Shown: positions 8,320 to 15,797 of the stretch, one piece after another
Layout: each line of letters opens with the position of its first letter
Numbering within the stretch: position 1 is the stretch's first letter
NCBI GenBank assembly: GCA_005880855.1
Contig: VBGM01000149.1
Coordinates: forward strand, 1-45,807
Reading direction: 5' to 3'
DNA: 45,807 nucleotides
DNA from: Chloroflexota bacterium
GTDB taxonomy: Bacteria; Chloroflexota; Dormibacteria; Dormibacterales; Dormibacteraceae
Program-made: the position numbers and the translations under genes
Notes under the pieces: generated by a model
What the model was told of the DNA's origin: nothing
Databases searched by the model: none
What the model saw: the letters and a program-made list of their open reading frames with translations, nothing else

Positions 8320-8750
8320 TCGGGCTGCTCCGCCAAGAATTCCATGGCGAGCAGATAGCCGGTGAAGCCCAGGCCCGTGATGACGCCGCGCGCCGCACGG
8401 GCCGTGATGCTTTTCGAACGGAACTCCTCGCGCGCGTGGATGTTGGAGAGGTGAACCTCGACCGTCGGGAGCGCGAGCGCCTGCAGGCAGTCGAAGAGCG
8501 CAAGCGAGTAATGCGAGAAAGCCCCTGGGTTGATGATGATGCCCGCCGCACCCGGCGCCTCCTTCTGCAAGAAGTCGATGATCTCGCCCTCTCCGTTGCC
8601 CTGAAAGAAGCTGGCCTGCACCTTCAGCTCGCCCGCCTTGACTCGAATGGCATCCATCAGCTCGGCCAGCGTGTTCGACCCGTAGATGTGTGGCTCTCGT
8701 TTGCCGAGAAGGTTCAGGTTGGGGCCGTTGACGACCAGGATTCGCTTCAT
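8316..8750 (-). CDS. aroQ: 3-Dehydroquinate dehydratase, type II
   Basis: Third step of the shikimate pathway, trans-dehydration of 3-dehydroquinate. The 144-residue protein has VVNGPNLNLLGKREPHIYG (residues 6-24, active-site Tyr23 and Arg18), NPGAFSHYS and EVHLSNIHAREEF with catalytic His100. The start at 8750 (MKRILVVNG) fits the family; longer readings add a low-complexity Arg-rich extension inside aroB. The ATG overlaps the aroB stop by 4 nt. Confidence 0.95.
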   Translation of the reverse strand: MKRILVVNGPNLNLLGKREPHIYGSNTLAELMDAIRVKAGELKVQASFFQGNGEGEIIDFLQKEAPGAAGIIINPGAFSHYSLALFDCLQALALPTVEVHLSNIHAREEFRSKSITARAARGVITGLGFTGYLLAMEFLAEQPE

Positions 8751-9823
8751 GCCAGGGCCTTGCGCACCATGCGGCGGACGACCCCGGCCGGCACTGCGTG
8801 CCCGGGCTCGGCGTGACCGAGACGGCGCGGCATCACCCATGCCACGCGGCCGCGCCGGGCCTTCTTGTCGTGCTCGATGGCGGCGAGCACGCGGGACGGG
8901 TCCGCTGCGGGGCTTCGATCAGGAAGTCCGTACTCGGTCAGCAGCTCGTCCTGCGCCTGGACCAGGCGTGGCCCGCAGAGCTCGAGCGAGAGCGCGATCC
9001 GCGCCGCCACCCGCATCCCGAACGCCACCGCCCGACCGTGGGAGACGCGGAACCCTGTCGCGGCTTCGAGCGCGTGGCCCGCGGTGTGCCCGTAGTTGAG
9101 GATTGCGCGTGGGCCACGCTCGCGCTCGTCCCGCGCGACCACGAGCGCCTTCGCGGTGACGCAACGGAACACGACGCGCTCCAGCGCGCGCGAGTCGCCC
9201 TCGAGTAGCTGCTCCCGCTGCTCCTGGAGCAGCTCGAATATCCCCCTGTCCATCGCGACGCCGTACTTTACAACCTCGGCGAACGCGTCCCGATAGCTGG
9301 TCGCGGGGAGCGTTTCGAGGCATGCCATGTCGGCCACCACGGCCGACGGCGGCCAGAACGTGCCGATCGCGTTCTTCGAGCGCGTCCCGTTGATTCCGGT
9401 CTTGCCGCCAATGCTCGAGTCGACCATGGCCAGCAGGGTCGTCGGGACCGATACGAGCCGGATGCCGCGCAGCCAGACCGAGGCCGCGAAACCGGCCAGG
9501 TCGCCGACCGTGCCTCCTCCTACCGCGATCACCACGCCCGCACGGTCGATGTTGCGGCGTTCGAAAAAGGCGAGCACGTCGTGAAGCGCGCTCATCGACT
9601 TCGACCGCTCCCCCGCACGCACGACGTAGATGGACGGCCTGACGCCGGTGGGCTTCACCGCCTTGGCGACCTTCTGAGCCAACGAGCGCACGTTGGAGTC
9701 GGCGACGATCACCGCTGACGACGGGTCGAGCCGGCGAATGACGTTGCGAAGCTCGCGGTGGACCCCGGTGCCGATGATCACGGGGTAGCTGCCCCTCGCG
9801 GAGTCGACGATCAGCCGGACCAT
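8747..9823 (-). CDS. aroB: 3-Dehydroquinate synthase
   Basis: Second step of the shikimate pathway, NAD- and Zn-dependent cyclisation of DAHP. The 358-residue protein has the NAD-binding AVGGGTVGDLAGFAASVW motif, DSSIGGKTGIN, and the zinc segment NYGHTAGHALE. The length is normal. The start at 9823 overlaps the aroK end by 13 nt, and its own end overlaps aroQ, so the three aro genes are translationally coupled. Confidence 0.96.
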   Translation of the reverse strand: MVRLIVDSARGSYPVIIGTGVHRELRNVIRRLDPSSAVIVADSNVRSLAQKVAKAVKPTGVRPSIYVVRAGERSKSMSALHDVLAFFERRNIDRAGVVIAVGGGTVGDLAGFAASVWLRGIRLVSVPTTLLAMVDSSIGGKTGINGTRSKNAIGTFWPPSAVVADMACLETLPATSYRDAFAEVVKYGVAMDRGIFELLQEQREQLLEGDSRALERVVFRCVTAKALVVARDERERGPRAILNYGHTAGHALEAATGFRVSHGRAVAFGMRVAARIALSLELCGPRLVQAQDELLTEYGLPDRSPAADPSRVLAAIEHDKKARRGRVAWVMPRRLGHAEPGHAVPAGVVRRMVRKALA

Positions 9824-10308
9824 AGGCTCAGCACCTCGGTGGCTACCGCGACCAGCGCGCGATTGGCGTCGACTGTGTGGTCTGCTTCTGCGTAGCGCGA
9901 GCGGCGCGCATCGAGCAATCCGGCCAGCTGCGCGCGAGACCTACCTTGGGCCAGCGGGCGCGTGCCCCCCTCGCTGATGCGCGACCAGAGCGTGTCGAAC
10001 GAGGCCTCGAGATATACGGTCTCGGCCCGGCCGCGAATCAAGTCCCAGTTCTTGTCGTCCATCGTCGTGCCCCCGCCGAGCGCGACCACTGCCCCTGGCT
10101 CGAGCGCCTTCGGCAGCAGCTCGGACTCGATGGTCCTGAAGACGGACTCGCTCCCCGTGGCGAAGATGTCGGAGATGGCCATGCCGGCGTGGTCCTCGAT
10201 CATCATGTCAAGGTCGTGGAAGACAGATTGCGAGCGCTGCGCCACGAGCGCGCCGACGACGGTCTTCCCCGCACCCATGAAGCCGACGAGCGCCAGAGTT
10301 CGCGGCAG
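9811..10308 (-). CDS. aroK: Shikimate kinase, probable CTG start
   Basis: Phosphorylates shikimate at the 3-OH. The P-loop strand reads LALVGFMGAGKT, followed by FHDLDMMIE (shikimate-binding Asp), VFRTIESELL (Arg) and VALGGGT. The only ATG (10276-10278) lies inside the P-loop strand and would remove the first beta strand, so the real start must be upstream. The only candidates before an in-frame TAG (10312-10314) are CTG at 10308 or 10296. With 10308 the protein has 165 residues, a normal length. The reading frame is the same as that of the preceding PH-domain gene, separated only by that TAG. Confidence 0.85.
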   Translation of the reverse strand: MPRTLALVGFMGAGKTVVGALVAQRSQSVFHDLDMMIEDHAGMAISDIFATGSESVFRTIESELLPKALEPGAVVALGGGTTMDDKNWDLIRGRAETVYLEASFDTLWSRISEGGTRPLAQGRSRAQLAGLLDARRSRYAEADHTVDANRALVAVATEVLSLWSG

Positions 10309-10311
10309 GGC

Positions 10312-10833
10312 CTAGACGCCGCTTGGATTCACCGGCGCGGGAGCGCTTGGCGCGCCGCTCCTCCGCCTCTCGGACTGCACGAAGACCTCGTCGCGAAAAG
10401 TGCCCGGGTTGGGCAGATGCTCGAGCACCTCTGCACCCTGGGCGCCGGCCGCGTCGACCTCGACCCGTCCATAGCCAAGGATGCGCCCGAACAGCGTCTG
10501 CTTGGTGGTGCAGTCCTGGATGCGGTCGATGGGGATGATCTTCGACGCCCGACCGAACACACCAGACTCGATCTTGATGCGCTGATCGGTCAGCGTGTAA
10601 GCAATGGATTGCCATCGTATCCACACCACGATCAGCCAGAGCAGCGCGATCGCGACCGCAACGAGTGTGATGATGGTGCGGAAATGTGGGATGCCGGTGC
10701 CCGACTTCACGGTGAGGTCGACAACGGCGCCGATGATGAGCAGAACGACCGGAATCACAAGGGATTTCACAAGCACGATCCAGTGCTGGTGCGTCTTGAG
10801 GACAAGGTTCTCTCCGGGTAGGAGCTCCGACAT
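10312..10833 (-). CDS. Bacterial PH-domain (YdbS-like) membrane protein
   Basis: A 173-residue protein with two membrane helices (about residues 20-42 and 52-72) followed by a PH-like domain. The domain begins at SIAYTLTDQRIKIESGVFG and continues through IPIDRIQDCTTKQTLFGRILGYGRVEV, the pattern of bPH2/DUF304 proteins. The C-terminal 25 residues are Pro/Ala/Arg-rich and probably disordered. The role is unknown. It lies between the prepilin peptidase (12-nt gap) and aroK, and shares aroK's reading frame. Confidence 0.78.
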   Translation of the reverse strand: MSELLPGENLVLKTHQHWIVLVKSLVIPVVLLIIGAVVDLTVKSGTGIPHFRTIITLVAVAIALLWLIVVWIRWQSIAYTLTDQRIKIESGVFGRASKIIPIDRIQDCTTKQTLFGRILGYGRVEVDAAGAQGAEVLEHLPNPGTFRDEVFVQSERRRSGAPSAPAPVNPSGV

Positions 10834-10845
10834 TGCGCGCCTACG

Positions 10846-11538
10846 CTATCGCATTTGGAACAGGACGATCAGCGTGCCCGCGGCCAGGTAGGGGCCATAC
10901 GCGATCGTCCCCTTCATCGAGCGCCTCCAGATGATGATTGCGATCGACACCACCCCGGCGACGAACACGCCATAGAACAGCGCCTGGATCGTCGGCAGCG
11001 GGCCGAGCAGAAAGCCCATGAAGGCGGCGAACTTGACGTCGCCGAAGCCGAGCGCCTCCGCTTTGAAGATGAGAGCGCCGGCCAGCGCGAGCAGCGCGAA
11101 CAGCAGCCCGGCCGCGATGCCGGTCGCCAGCCCGTACCACCACTGATTCGGTGGGTGAGTGAGAACGCTATAGGCGAGGGCGAGGCCCATGGACGGGAAG
11201 ATGACGCGGTCGAGAATGAGGCGGTGCTCGAAATCGAAAAACATCACCTGGACCAGCACGAGCACAAAGACGCTCCGCACGATCAGCAGCCAGCCCAGGC
11301 CGAGCTCGTAGCCAAAGGCGGCGAACACCAGCGCCGAGACGATCGCTGGTCCCCAGACCTGCCATCGCTTGTGGCCGGGCTCGAGCTCTTCGAGAGTCGC
11401 GAGCTTGACTGAACCCCAGCGCACGAGCCAACCCCCGGCGAAGCCGACCACAGCCCAGATGAACGCCACGAGCGGGTCGCCGGCTTGGATGACGCCTTGA
11501 ATTTCGAGTGTCCCGCCGACGTCGCTCAGCACGTTCAT
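10846..11538 (-). CDS. Prepilin peptidase (A24 aspartic protease), methylase-less form
   Basis: Cleaves leader peptides of type IV or Flp-like prepilins at the inner membrane face. The 230-residue polytopic protein has the two A24 aspartate motifs: FDFEHRLILD with Asp102, and GFGDVKF with Asp167. About six to seven membrane helices are visible. There is no N-terminal cysteine-rich methyltransferase domain, as in TadV/CpaA-type enzymes. The start at 11538 overlaps aroE in an ATGA. It is more than 15 kb from the Tad locus but is the only candidate processing enzyme in the window. Confidence 0.9.
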   Translation of the reverse strand: MNVLSDVGGTLEIQGVIQAGDPLVAFIWAVVGFAGGWLVRWGSVKLATLEELEPGHKRWQVWGPAIVSALVFAAFGYELGLGWLLIVRSVFVLVLVQVMFFDFEHRLILDRVIFPSMGLALAYSVLTHPPNQWWYGLATGIAAGLLFALLALAGALIFKAEALGFGDVKFAAFMGFLLGPLPTIQALFYGVFVAGVVSIAIIIWRRSMKGTIAYGPYLAAGTLIVLFQMR

Positions 11539-12329
11539 TGCGGGAGAGTTTGTCGCATGGCGTCCACCGGCGCCGGCTTTCCTGTCCACACCTCGAACGA
11601 GCGCGCGCCCTGGGCGAGAAGGATTCCCCACCCATCCGCGGTGGGCAGACCCAGCGAGCGAGCTTTGCGAACGAGGGGCGTGCCGCCCGTGACGTAGACG
11701 AGGTCGATGACCGCGCCGCCACGCGGGAGCGCGTTCGGCCGCAATGGCATCTCGTCGCGCCGTCCGAGTGGTGTGGCGTTCAACAACAGGTCGGCGGAGC
11801 GTGCGTGTTTCAACCAAGAGGCGTCATCCCACGCGACGACACGGCCTGGCATGTCGACTTCGCCCGGGCGCCTGGCCACGAACGTCACGTGCGCCCCATC
11901 GAGCGCCACCGCCGCCGCCCGCGCCGAGCCGCCGGCACCAAGGATCACCACATCCGCTCCGCGGGCCTCGAGGCCTACGTCTGCGATGGCCGCCCGGATG
12001 CCGGCGACATCGGTGTTCGACCCGACCAGGCGTCCGGCCTCATTTGCGATCGTGTTGACTGCGCGCGCGCGGAGCGCTTCGGGATCGACTGAGTCGAGAT
12101 GGTCGATGACCGAGATCTTGTGCGGGATGGTGACGTTCGCGCCGGCGACATCGTCCTCGCGCAAACGGAGGACTGCCGAAGGAACCTCTTCCGAGGGGAC
12201 CTCGAGCAGCTCGTACGTCCAGTCCATGCCGAGCGCATGGAAAGCGGCGTTGTGCATGTCTGGACTGGCCGAATAAGAGATTCCCTGGCCGAGTAAGTAC
12301 ACGCGTCGTACGCCGGAAGCTCCTGGCAT
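11535..12329 (-). CDS. aroE: Shikimate dehydrogenase
   Basis: NADPH-dependent reduction of 3-dehydroshikimate. The 264-residue protein has YLLGQGISYSASPDMHNAAF (shikimate-binding Ser pair), NVTIPHK with catalytic Lys71, GSNTDVAG with Asp107, the nucleotide motif LGAGGSARAAA and the C-terminal GWGILLAQGARSFEVWTG. The annotated ATG and the first five or six codons are homologous to the end of the intergenic repeat (see 12312-12490), so the start region appears to be donated by that repeat. A GTG at codon 10 is an alternative start. Confidence 0.94.
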   Translation of the reverse strand: MPGASGVRRVYLLGQGISYSASPDMHNAAFHALGMDWTYELLEVPSEEVPSAVLRLREDDVAGANVTIPHKISVIDHLDSVDPEALRARAVNTIANEAGRLVGSNTDVAGIRAAIADVGLEARGADVVILGAGGSARAAAVALDGAHVTFVARRPGEVDMPGRVVAWDDASWLKHARSADLLLNATPLGRRDEMPLRPNALPRGGAVIDLVYVTGGTPLVRKARSLGLPTADGWGILLAQGARSFEVWTGKPAPVDAMRQTLPQ

Positions 12330-12490
12330 CTTCGCGGCCTAGTCGGCCGGGCGCGGCGGCTGGCGCCGCGGCGCTGAAGCCGGCGTCAAGGGGCCCGGCG
12401 CTGCGTCGTCACGCATCTATCGATGCGCTCCTCCTGGCACCACCCTCTCCTTGGCTCCGGCCGCCGATGCCGCGAATCTGCGGCGGACCT
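12312..12490 (-). repeat. Interspersed repeat copy C (core only, between mltG and aroE)
   Basis: Read on the minus strand, this segment matches the copies at 21461-21698 and 42162-42418 in order. All three contain CCGCCGCAGATTCGCGGCAT or a near form, then CGGCCGGAGCCAAGGAG, a GCGCATC...GATGCG hairpin (lost in copy B), GACGCCGGCTTCAGCGCC, and finally CTAGGCCGCGAAGATGC. It lacks the terminal inverted repeats and has a short GC palindrome in place of the GNRA hairpin, so it looks truncated. With flanks it fills the whole 183-nt mltG-aroE gap. Confidence 0.8.
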
Positions 12491-12512
12491 CCGTCGCACG
12501 ACGCGTGGACCC

Positions 12513-13550
12513 TCAGCAGTTCATGCCGTGACTCTGCAGGTCGCGGCAGAAGTCGGTCTGGTTGGTCTCGAAGTGCGTTGTCCCCTGCGGATCGGTGAAG
12601 TAGTAGAGGTACTTCGTCTCGGGCGGGTTGATGCATGCGAGCAGCGCAGCTTTGCCCGGATTGCTGATCGGCCCCGGCGGCAGCCCCGCATGCTTGCGCG
12701 TGTTGTAAGGCGTGTTCGTCTGCAGCTCCGCATAGGTCGGCTCTGGGGTAAGCCTGCCCAGCGCATAAAGAAGGGTCCCGTCGACGCCGAGCGGCATGCC
12801 GATCTTCAGTCGGTTGTAGTAGACGCTGCAGACGTTGCCTCGATCTGAATCCTTGTTGGCCTCGCGCTCCACCATCGAAGCGAGGATCACGATCGCCTCC
12901 ACCGTCTCCGCCGACCGTGCTGCCGTCGGCTGTGATGCCTGCTGTCGCAGCGCGGGTGAAAACACGTTGCCGAACTGGTTGAGCTGCGCTTTGACGAGCT
13001 CCTTCATGCCTACGCTCTTGTCGACGAGGTACGTGTCCGGGAACAGATAGCCCTCGAGCGGTGGATCGGCCCCGGCCGGTCGCGATGAAAGGAAGTCGTA
13101 TAGGGCGCCGAGCGAAGGGTCCTTGGCGGCGGTCAGGTAGTCGGCGGCGGTGCCGATGCCCGACTTCTCGACGTACTGGGCCTGGAACTTGAGCGGGAAG
13201 CCTTCGGGGATCGTCACGACGATTTGGTCGGGCCGCCCATGCTCGAGGGCGTTGATGATCTGCACCATGCTCATGTTGCGGTTGAGGAGAAAGGTGCCAG
13301 CCTCGAACTTCGGCCCAGCATTCGTGAGCCTGACATAGAGATCGAAAGCGTTGCGGTCACGAATGAGCCGCTGCGTATAGAGGTCCTCGCTGATCTGGTT
13401 TGCGAGCTCGCCCTGGTCGATGTGAAAGACGACTTGCTGGCTCGACTGCGAGACTGGCGTGTTCAAGTTGAAGTTCCACCAGTCGAGCGCGCGGGAGGTT
13501 CCGAGGCCGAGCAGGGCGATGACGACAAGGGCCGACACGAGCTTTCTCAC
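12513..13550 (-). CDS. mltG: Endolytic murein transglycosylase MltG
   Basis: Cleaves nascent glycan strands in the periplasm or outer wall zone, limiting glycan length. Residues 3-20 form the membrane anchor, residues about 40-105 a LysM-like module, and residues about 110-335 the YceG domain. The catalytic Glu is residue 228 in LASMVEREA. The conserved GVDGTLLYALG, NTPYNTRKHAGLPPGPI and PPETKYLYYF segments are present. The GTG start overlaps the DUF1292 stop (GTGA). The alaS-ruvX-DUF1292-mltG-aroE order is common in Gram-positive-type genomes. Confidence 0.95.
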   Translation of the reverse strand: MRKLVSALVVIALLGLGTSRALDWWNFNLNTPVSQSSQQVVFHIDQGELANQISEDLYTQRLIRDRNAFDLYVRLTNAGPKFEAGTFLLNRNMSMVQIINALEHGRPDQIVVTIPEGFPLKFQAQYVEKSGIGTAADYLTAAKDPSLGALYDFLSSRPAGADPPLEGYLFPDTYLVDKSVGMKELVKAQLNQFGNVFSPALRQQASQPTAARSAETVEAIVILASMVEREANKDSDRGNVCSVYYNRLKIGMPLGVDGTLLYALGRLTPEPTYAELQTNTPYNTRKHAGLPPGPISNPGKAALLACINPPETKYLYYFTDPQGTTHFETNQTDFCRDLQSHGMNC

Positions 13551-13786
13551 TCGGCCGCATCCTCCTCGAGAGCCGCGATCACGCGCTGGAACTCCTCACC
13601 CTCGACGGTTTCGAGGCCTCCTGCTGTTTCGCGCAACAAGAGGACCTCCGAAGGGTCGTCGACGTTCTCGACCAGGTAGTACACGCTGCCCTCGTGGTCG
13701 AATGCATCGTGGAGGTTGAACTGCCGCTCGCGGCCGGCCTCGTCGATGAGGGTTACGTGCTGTGGATGCGCCTCGTCTTCAGCCAG
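13547..13786 (-). CDS. DUF1292 family protein, CTG start
   Basis: An acidic 79-residue protein of unknown function, typically found between ruvX and mltG. The core HVTLIDEAGRERQFNLHDAF...VYYLVENVDD..EVLLLRE matches DUF1292. No ATG, GTG or TTG is in frame near the expected start. CTG at 13784-13786 is chosen because GGAG lies 8 nt upstream and the protein then begins with AEDEAHPQH, like other members. A farther ATG (13879) would read through the ruvX 3' end in another frame and add a Cys/Arg-rich non-family extension. Confidence 0.85.
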   Translation of the reverse strand: MAEDEAHPQHVTLIDEAGRERQFNLHDAFDHEGSVYYLVENVDDPSEVLLLRETAGGLETVEGEEFQRVIAALEEDAAE

Positions 13787-14201
13787 GCTTGTTTCTCCGC
13801 AATTCGAGGTGGCTCTGCAGCAACATCGTAGCCGCCACCCGGTCGACGCCCGCTCTGCGCGCCTCGCGCTTGACGCCACCCGTGATGAGCGCGCGCTCGG
13901 CCGCTGCGGTCGTCAGCCGCTCATCGACGAGCTCGACCGGCAGCCCGGATTCATGCTCGATCTGCGAAGCAAGGCGCCGTGCCGCGGCGGCCTCGGGGCC
14001 ATGGGAGCCGTCCATACGCAATGGCAGCCCGACGATGATCCGTGCAGCTTCGTTGGAGCGTGCCACCGCCGCGAGCCGGCCCGCCAGGGTCTCCATCGGT
14101 TCTGCCGCGATGGTCGTGAGCGGCTGCGCGATCGTCTCGGTCGGGTCGCTCAAGGCCAGGCCCACGCGCTTCGATCCAGGATCGACCGCCAGGATTCGCA
14201 A
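13779..14201 (-). CDS. ruvX: Holliday junction resolvase-like protein RuvX (YqgF)
   Basis: RNase H-fold nuclease implicated in pre-16S rRNA 5'-end processing. The 140-residue protein begins LRILAVDPGSKRVGLALSDP, with the catalytic Asp in VDPG. It continues with IVGLPLRMDGSHGPEA and VELVDERLTT, and ends with the VDRVAATMLLQSHL helix. The start is TTG at 14201, 2 nt after the stop of the J-like gene; no Shine-Dalgarno sequence is seen, suggesting coupling. Longer readings run through the J-like gene out of frame. Confidence 0.93.
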   Translation of the reverse strand: MRILAVDPGSKRVGLALSDPTETIAQPLTTIAAEPMETLAGRLAAVARSNEAARIIVGLPLRMDGSHGPEAAAARRLASQIEHESGLPVELVDERLTTAAAERALITGGVKREARRAGVDRVAATMLLQSHLELRRNKPG

Positions 14202-14203
14202 CG

Positions 14204-15766
14204 TTACGGAGACGGTGTCGCGGCTGGGCTCGGTGATGCGGTCGTCGATGGCGGTGGTGCGTTCGACTCCACCACGTAGTGGATCGCGATGCGGCTCGAG
14301 AGCACCGGCATCAAAGGCAGCGTCATGGGCGACTCTTTGATCACGACCGACTTGACGCCCAGAGATTGGAGATAGATCTTCGCGCCCTGCACAGGCCGGC
14401 CGACGATCTGAGCGCGGACCTTGTCTGTGTCGAGCTTCGACGCGATGTACGCGGTGGCGCTGCCGACGAACGTTAGGTTCCCGCCCTTGCTCGCACTCAG
14501 CAGCCGGTACGTGACTTGGATGCCGCTCTCGGTCAGCAGCTGCTGATCGTTGGGGACGCGCTGGGCCAGGTAGTCCTGAAATGCTTTGTTGACGTCGGCA
14601 TCGACGTAGTAGTCGCCCTCGCCGACGACCGTCATCGTGCCGCTGAAGCTGGGCACCGTGTCGTTGGGCTGGTGGTCGGTGTTGAACTGGGGAGCGTTGT
14701 ACACAATGCTCTCGCTGAGCTTTTCGCCCTTCCCCACTCCGGCGGCCAGCACCTGAGCGATCGCCTGGTGAAGCTGCTGCTCCATCTGCGCGCGGGCGGC
14801 GTCGAAGTCGGTCTCGGTCATCTGTGGGGTCGACGAAGGATCTGAGCCCCCCCCGGTCGCCTGCGGGTTGTCGACCGTCAAGCACTCATAGCTGTTGGGG
14901 ACGATCTGGGTGATGACATGGCTGCCAACGTTGCCTGAGGTCCCCGGCTGGACGGCTTGGACATTGACTGTGACGCTCTTGCCCGCCGGCACCGGGACGG
15001 TCGCCGACGTTTGGGCGAAAGTCAGTTGGTTGCTCGGGTCAAATAGACGCTGGCCGTTTTTGAAGTAAAAAGTTGGGGCGCCAGTCCTGCACGCGTTGGT
15101 GTAAACGACCTGGCCGGTGGACGGGGCCAGGGGTACGGATTTGACACCGGTGGTCTTGAAACCCTGTGAGTCCGAGCGCGAGATCGTGCTCACGCGGACG
15201 TGGATCGGACCCTTGCCCGGCTGAGCCTGGATCTCGAAATCGCGCTGGGAGAAGGGCTGAGCCTGGGCGATCAGGGTGACCGATGCGGTCGGAACGAAGA
15301 TGCCAAGGCCGGCGAGCCCGACCAGCAGGATGGACGCGGCGGCCACATAGAGGACGAAGCGGCCGGGCCGGATCTCGGTGGCGGCCCTCGTGAGGAGCTT
15401 GGTCGGGGCGGCCACGCCGACATGCGTGACCGGGGCGGCGAGCCGGCGCTGCCACCATCGTCGAGGCGGCGGCGGCTCCTCCGGCTCCGACGCGATGCCC
15501 TCGCCAAGCGGCCCCAAGGCGCCGTAAACAAGGAATCCGCTCTCGGCAGCCATCTTCTGGACAGCCGGGTCGTCGCATACGACTGTGACCCGCTTGCCCA
15601 TGCGGGCGGCGTAGTTGCGCAGCAGCTGGAAGTTGAAGCGGCTCTGGCCGATGCGTGAACGCATCGGCAGCACGAGCATCGTGTCGTCGCCGCGATTACG
15701 GCGAAGGCGTTCGACGACCTCGGGGATCTCTTCCTCTGTTTCGACGTATATGGGATTGGTAGCCAT
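14204..15766 (-). CDS. Single-pass envelope protein with 'baseplate J-like' ectodomain
   Basis: A 520-residue protein. Residues 1-110 form a cytosolic Rossmann-like domain (IPEVVERLRRNRGDDTMLVLP, RMGKRVTVVCDDPAVQKMA). A Pro/Arg linker precedes one membrane helix (about residues 137-158). The rest is extracytoplasmic and beta-rich, with a segment AGKSVTVNVQAVQPGTSGNVG like that in baseplate J/gp47 annotations, and a Pro/Ser/Thr tail. The function is unknown. No phage genes are nearby, so it is not taken as prophage. It is co-oriented 31 nt after the FtsA-like ATPase gene and may form an envelope complex with it. Confidence 0.7.
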   Translation of the reverse strand: MATNPIYVETEEEIPEVVERLRRNRGDDTMLVLPMRSRIGQSRFNFQLLRNYAARMGKRVTVVCDDPAVQKMAAESGFLVYGALGPLGEGIASEPEEPPPPRRWWQRRLAAPVTHVGVAAPTKLLTRAATEIRPGRFVLYVAAASILLVGLAGLGIFVPTASVTLIAQAQPFSQRDFEIQAQPGKGPIHVRVSTISRSDSQGFKTTGVKSVPLAPSTGQVVYTNACRTGAPTFYFKNGQRLFDPSNQLTFAQTSATVPVPAGKSVTVNVQAVQPGTSGNVGSHVITQIVPNSYECLTVDNPQATGGGSDPSSTPQMTETDFDAARAQMEQQLHQAIAQVLAAGVGKGEKLSESIVYNAPQFNTDHQPNDTVPSFSGTMTVVGEGDYYVDADVNKAFQDYLAQRVPNDQQLLTESGIQVTYRLLSASKGGNLTFVGSATAYIASKLDTDKVRAQIVGRPVQGAKIYLQSLGVKSVVIKESPMTLPLMPVLSSRIAIHYVVESNAPPPSTTASPSPAATPSP

Positions 15767-15797
15767 GGCGTTTACAGGTCTCCTGGCGAGGCGGAAT

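Noticed and set aside
14204-15766. Prophage baseplate gene
   Set aside because: The J-like segment is a small part of a single-pass membrane protein inside a housekeeping operon; no other phage gene is present.
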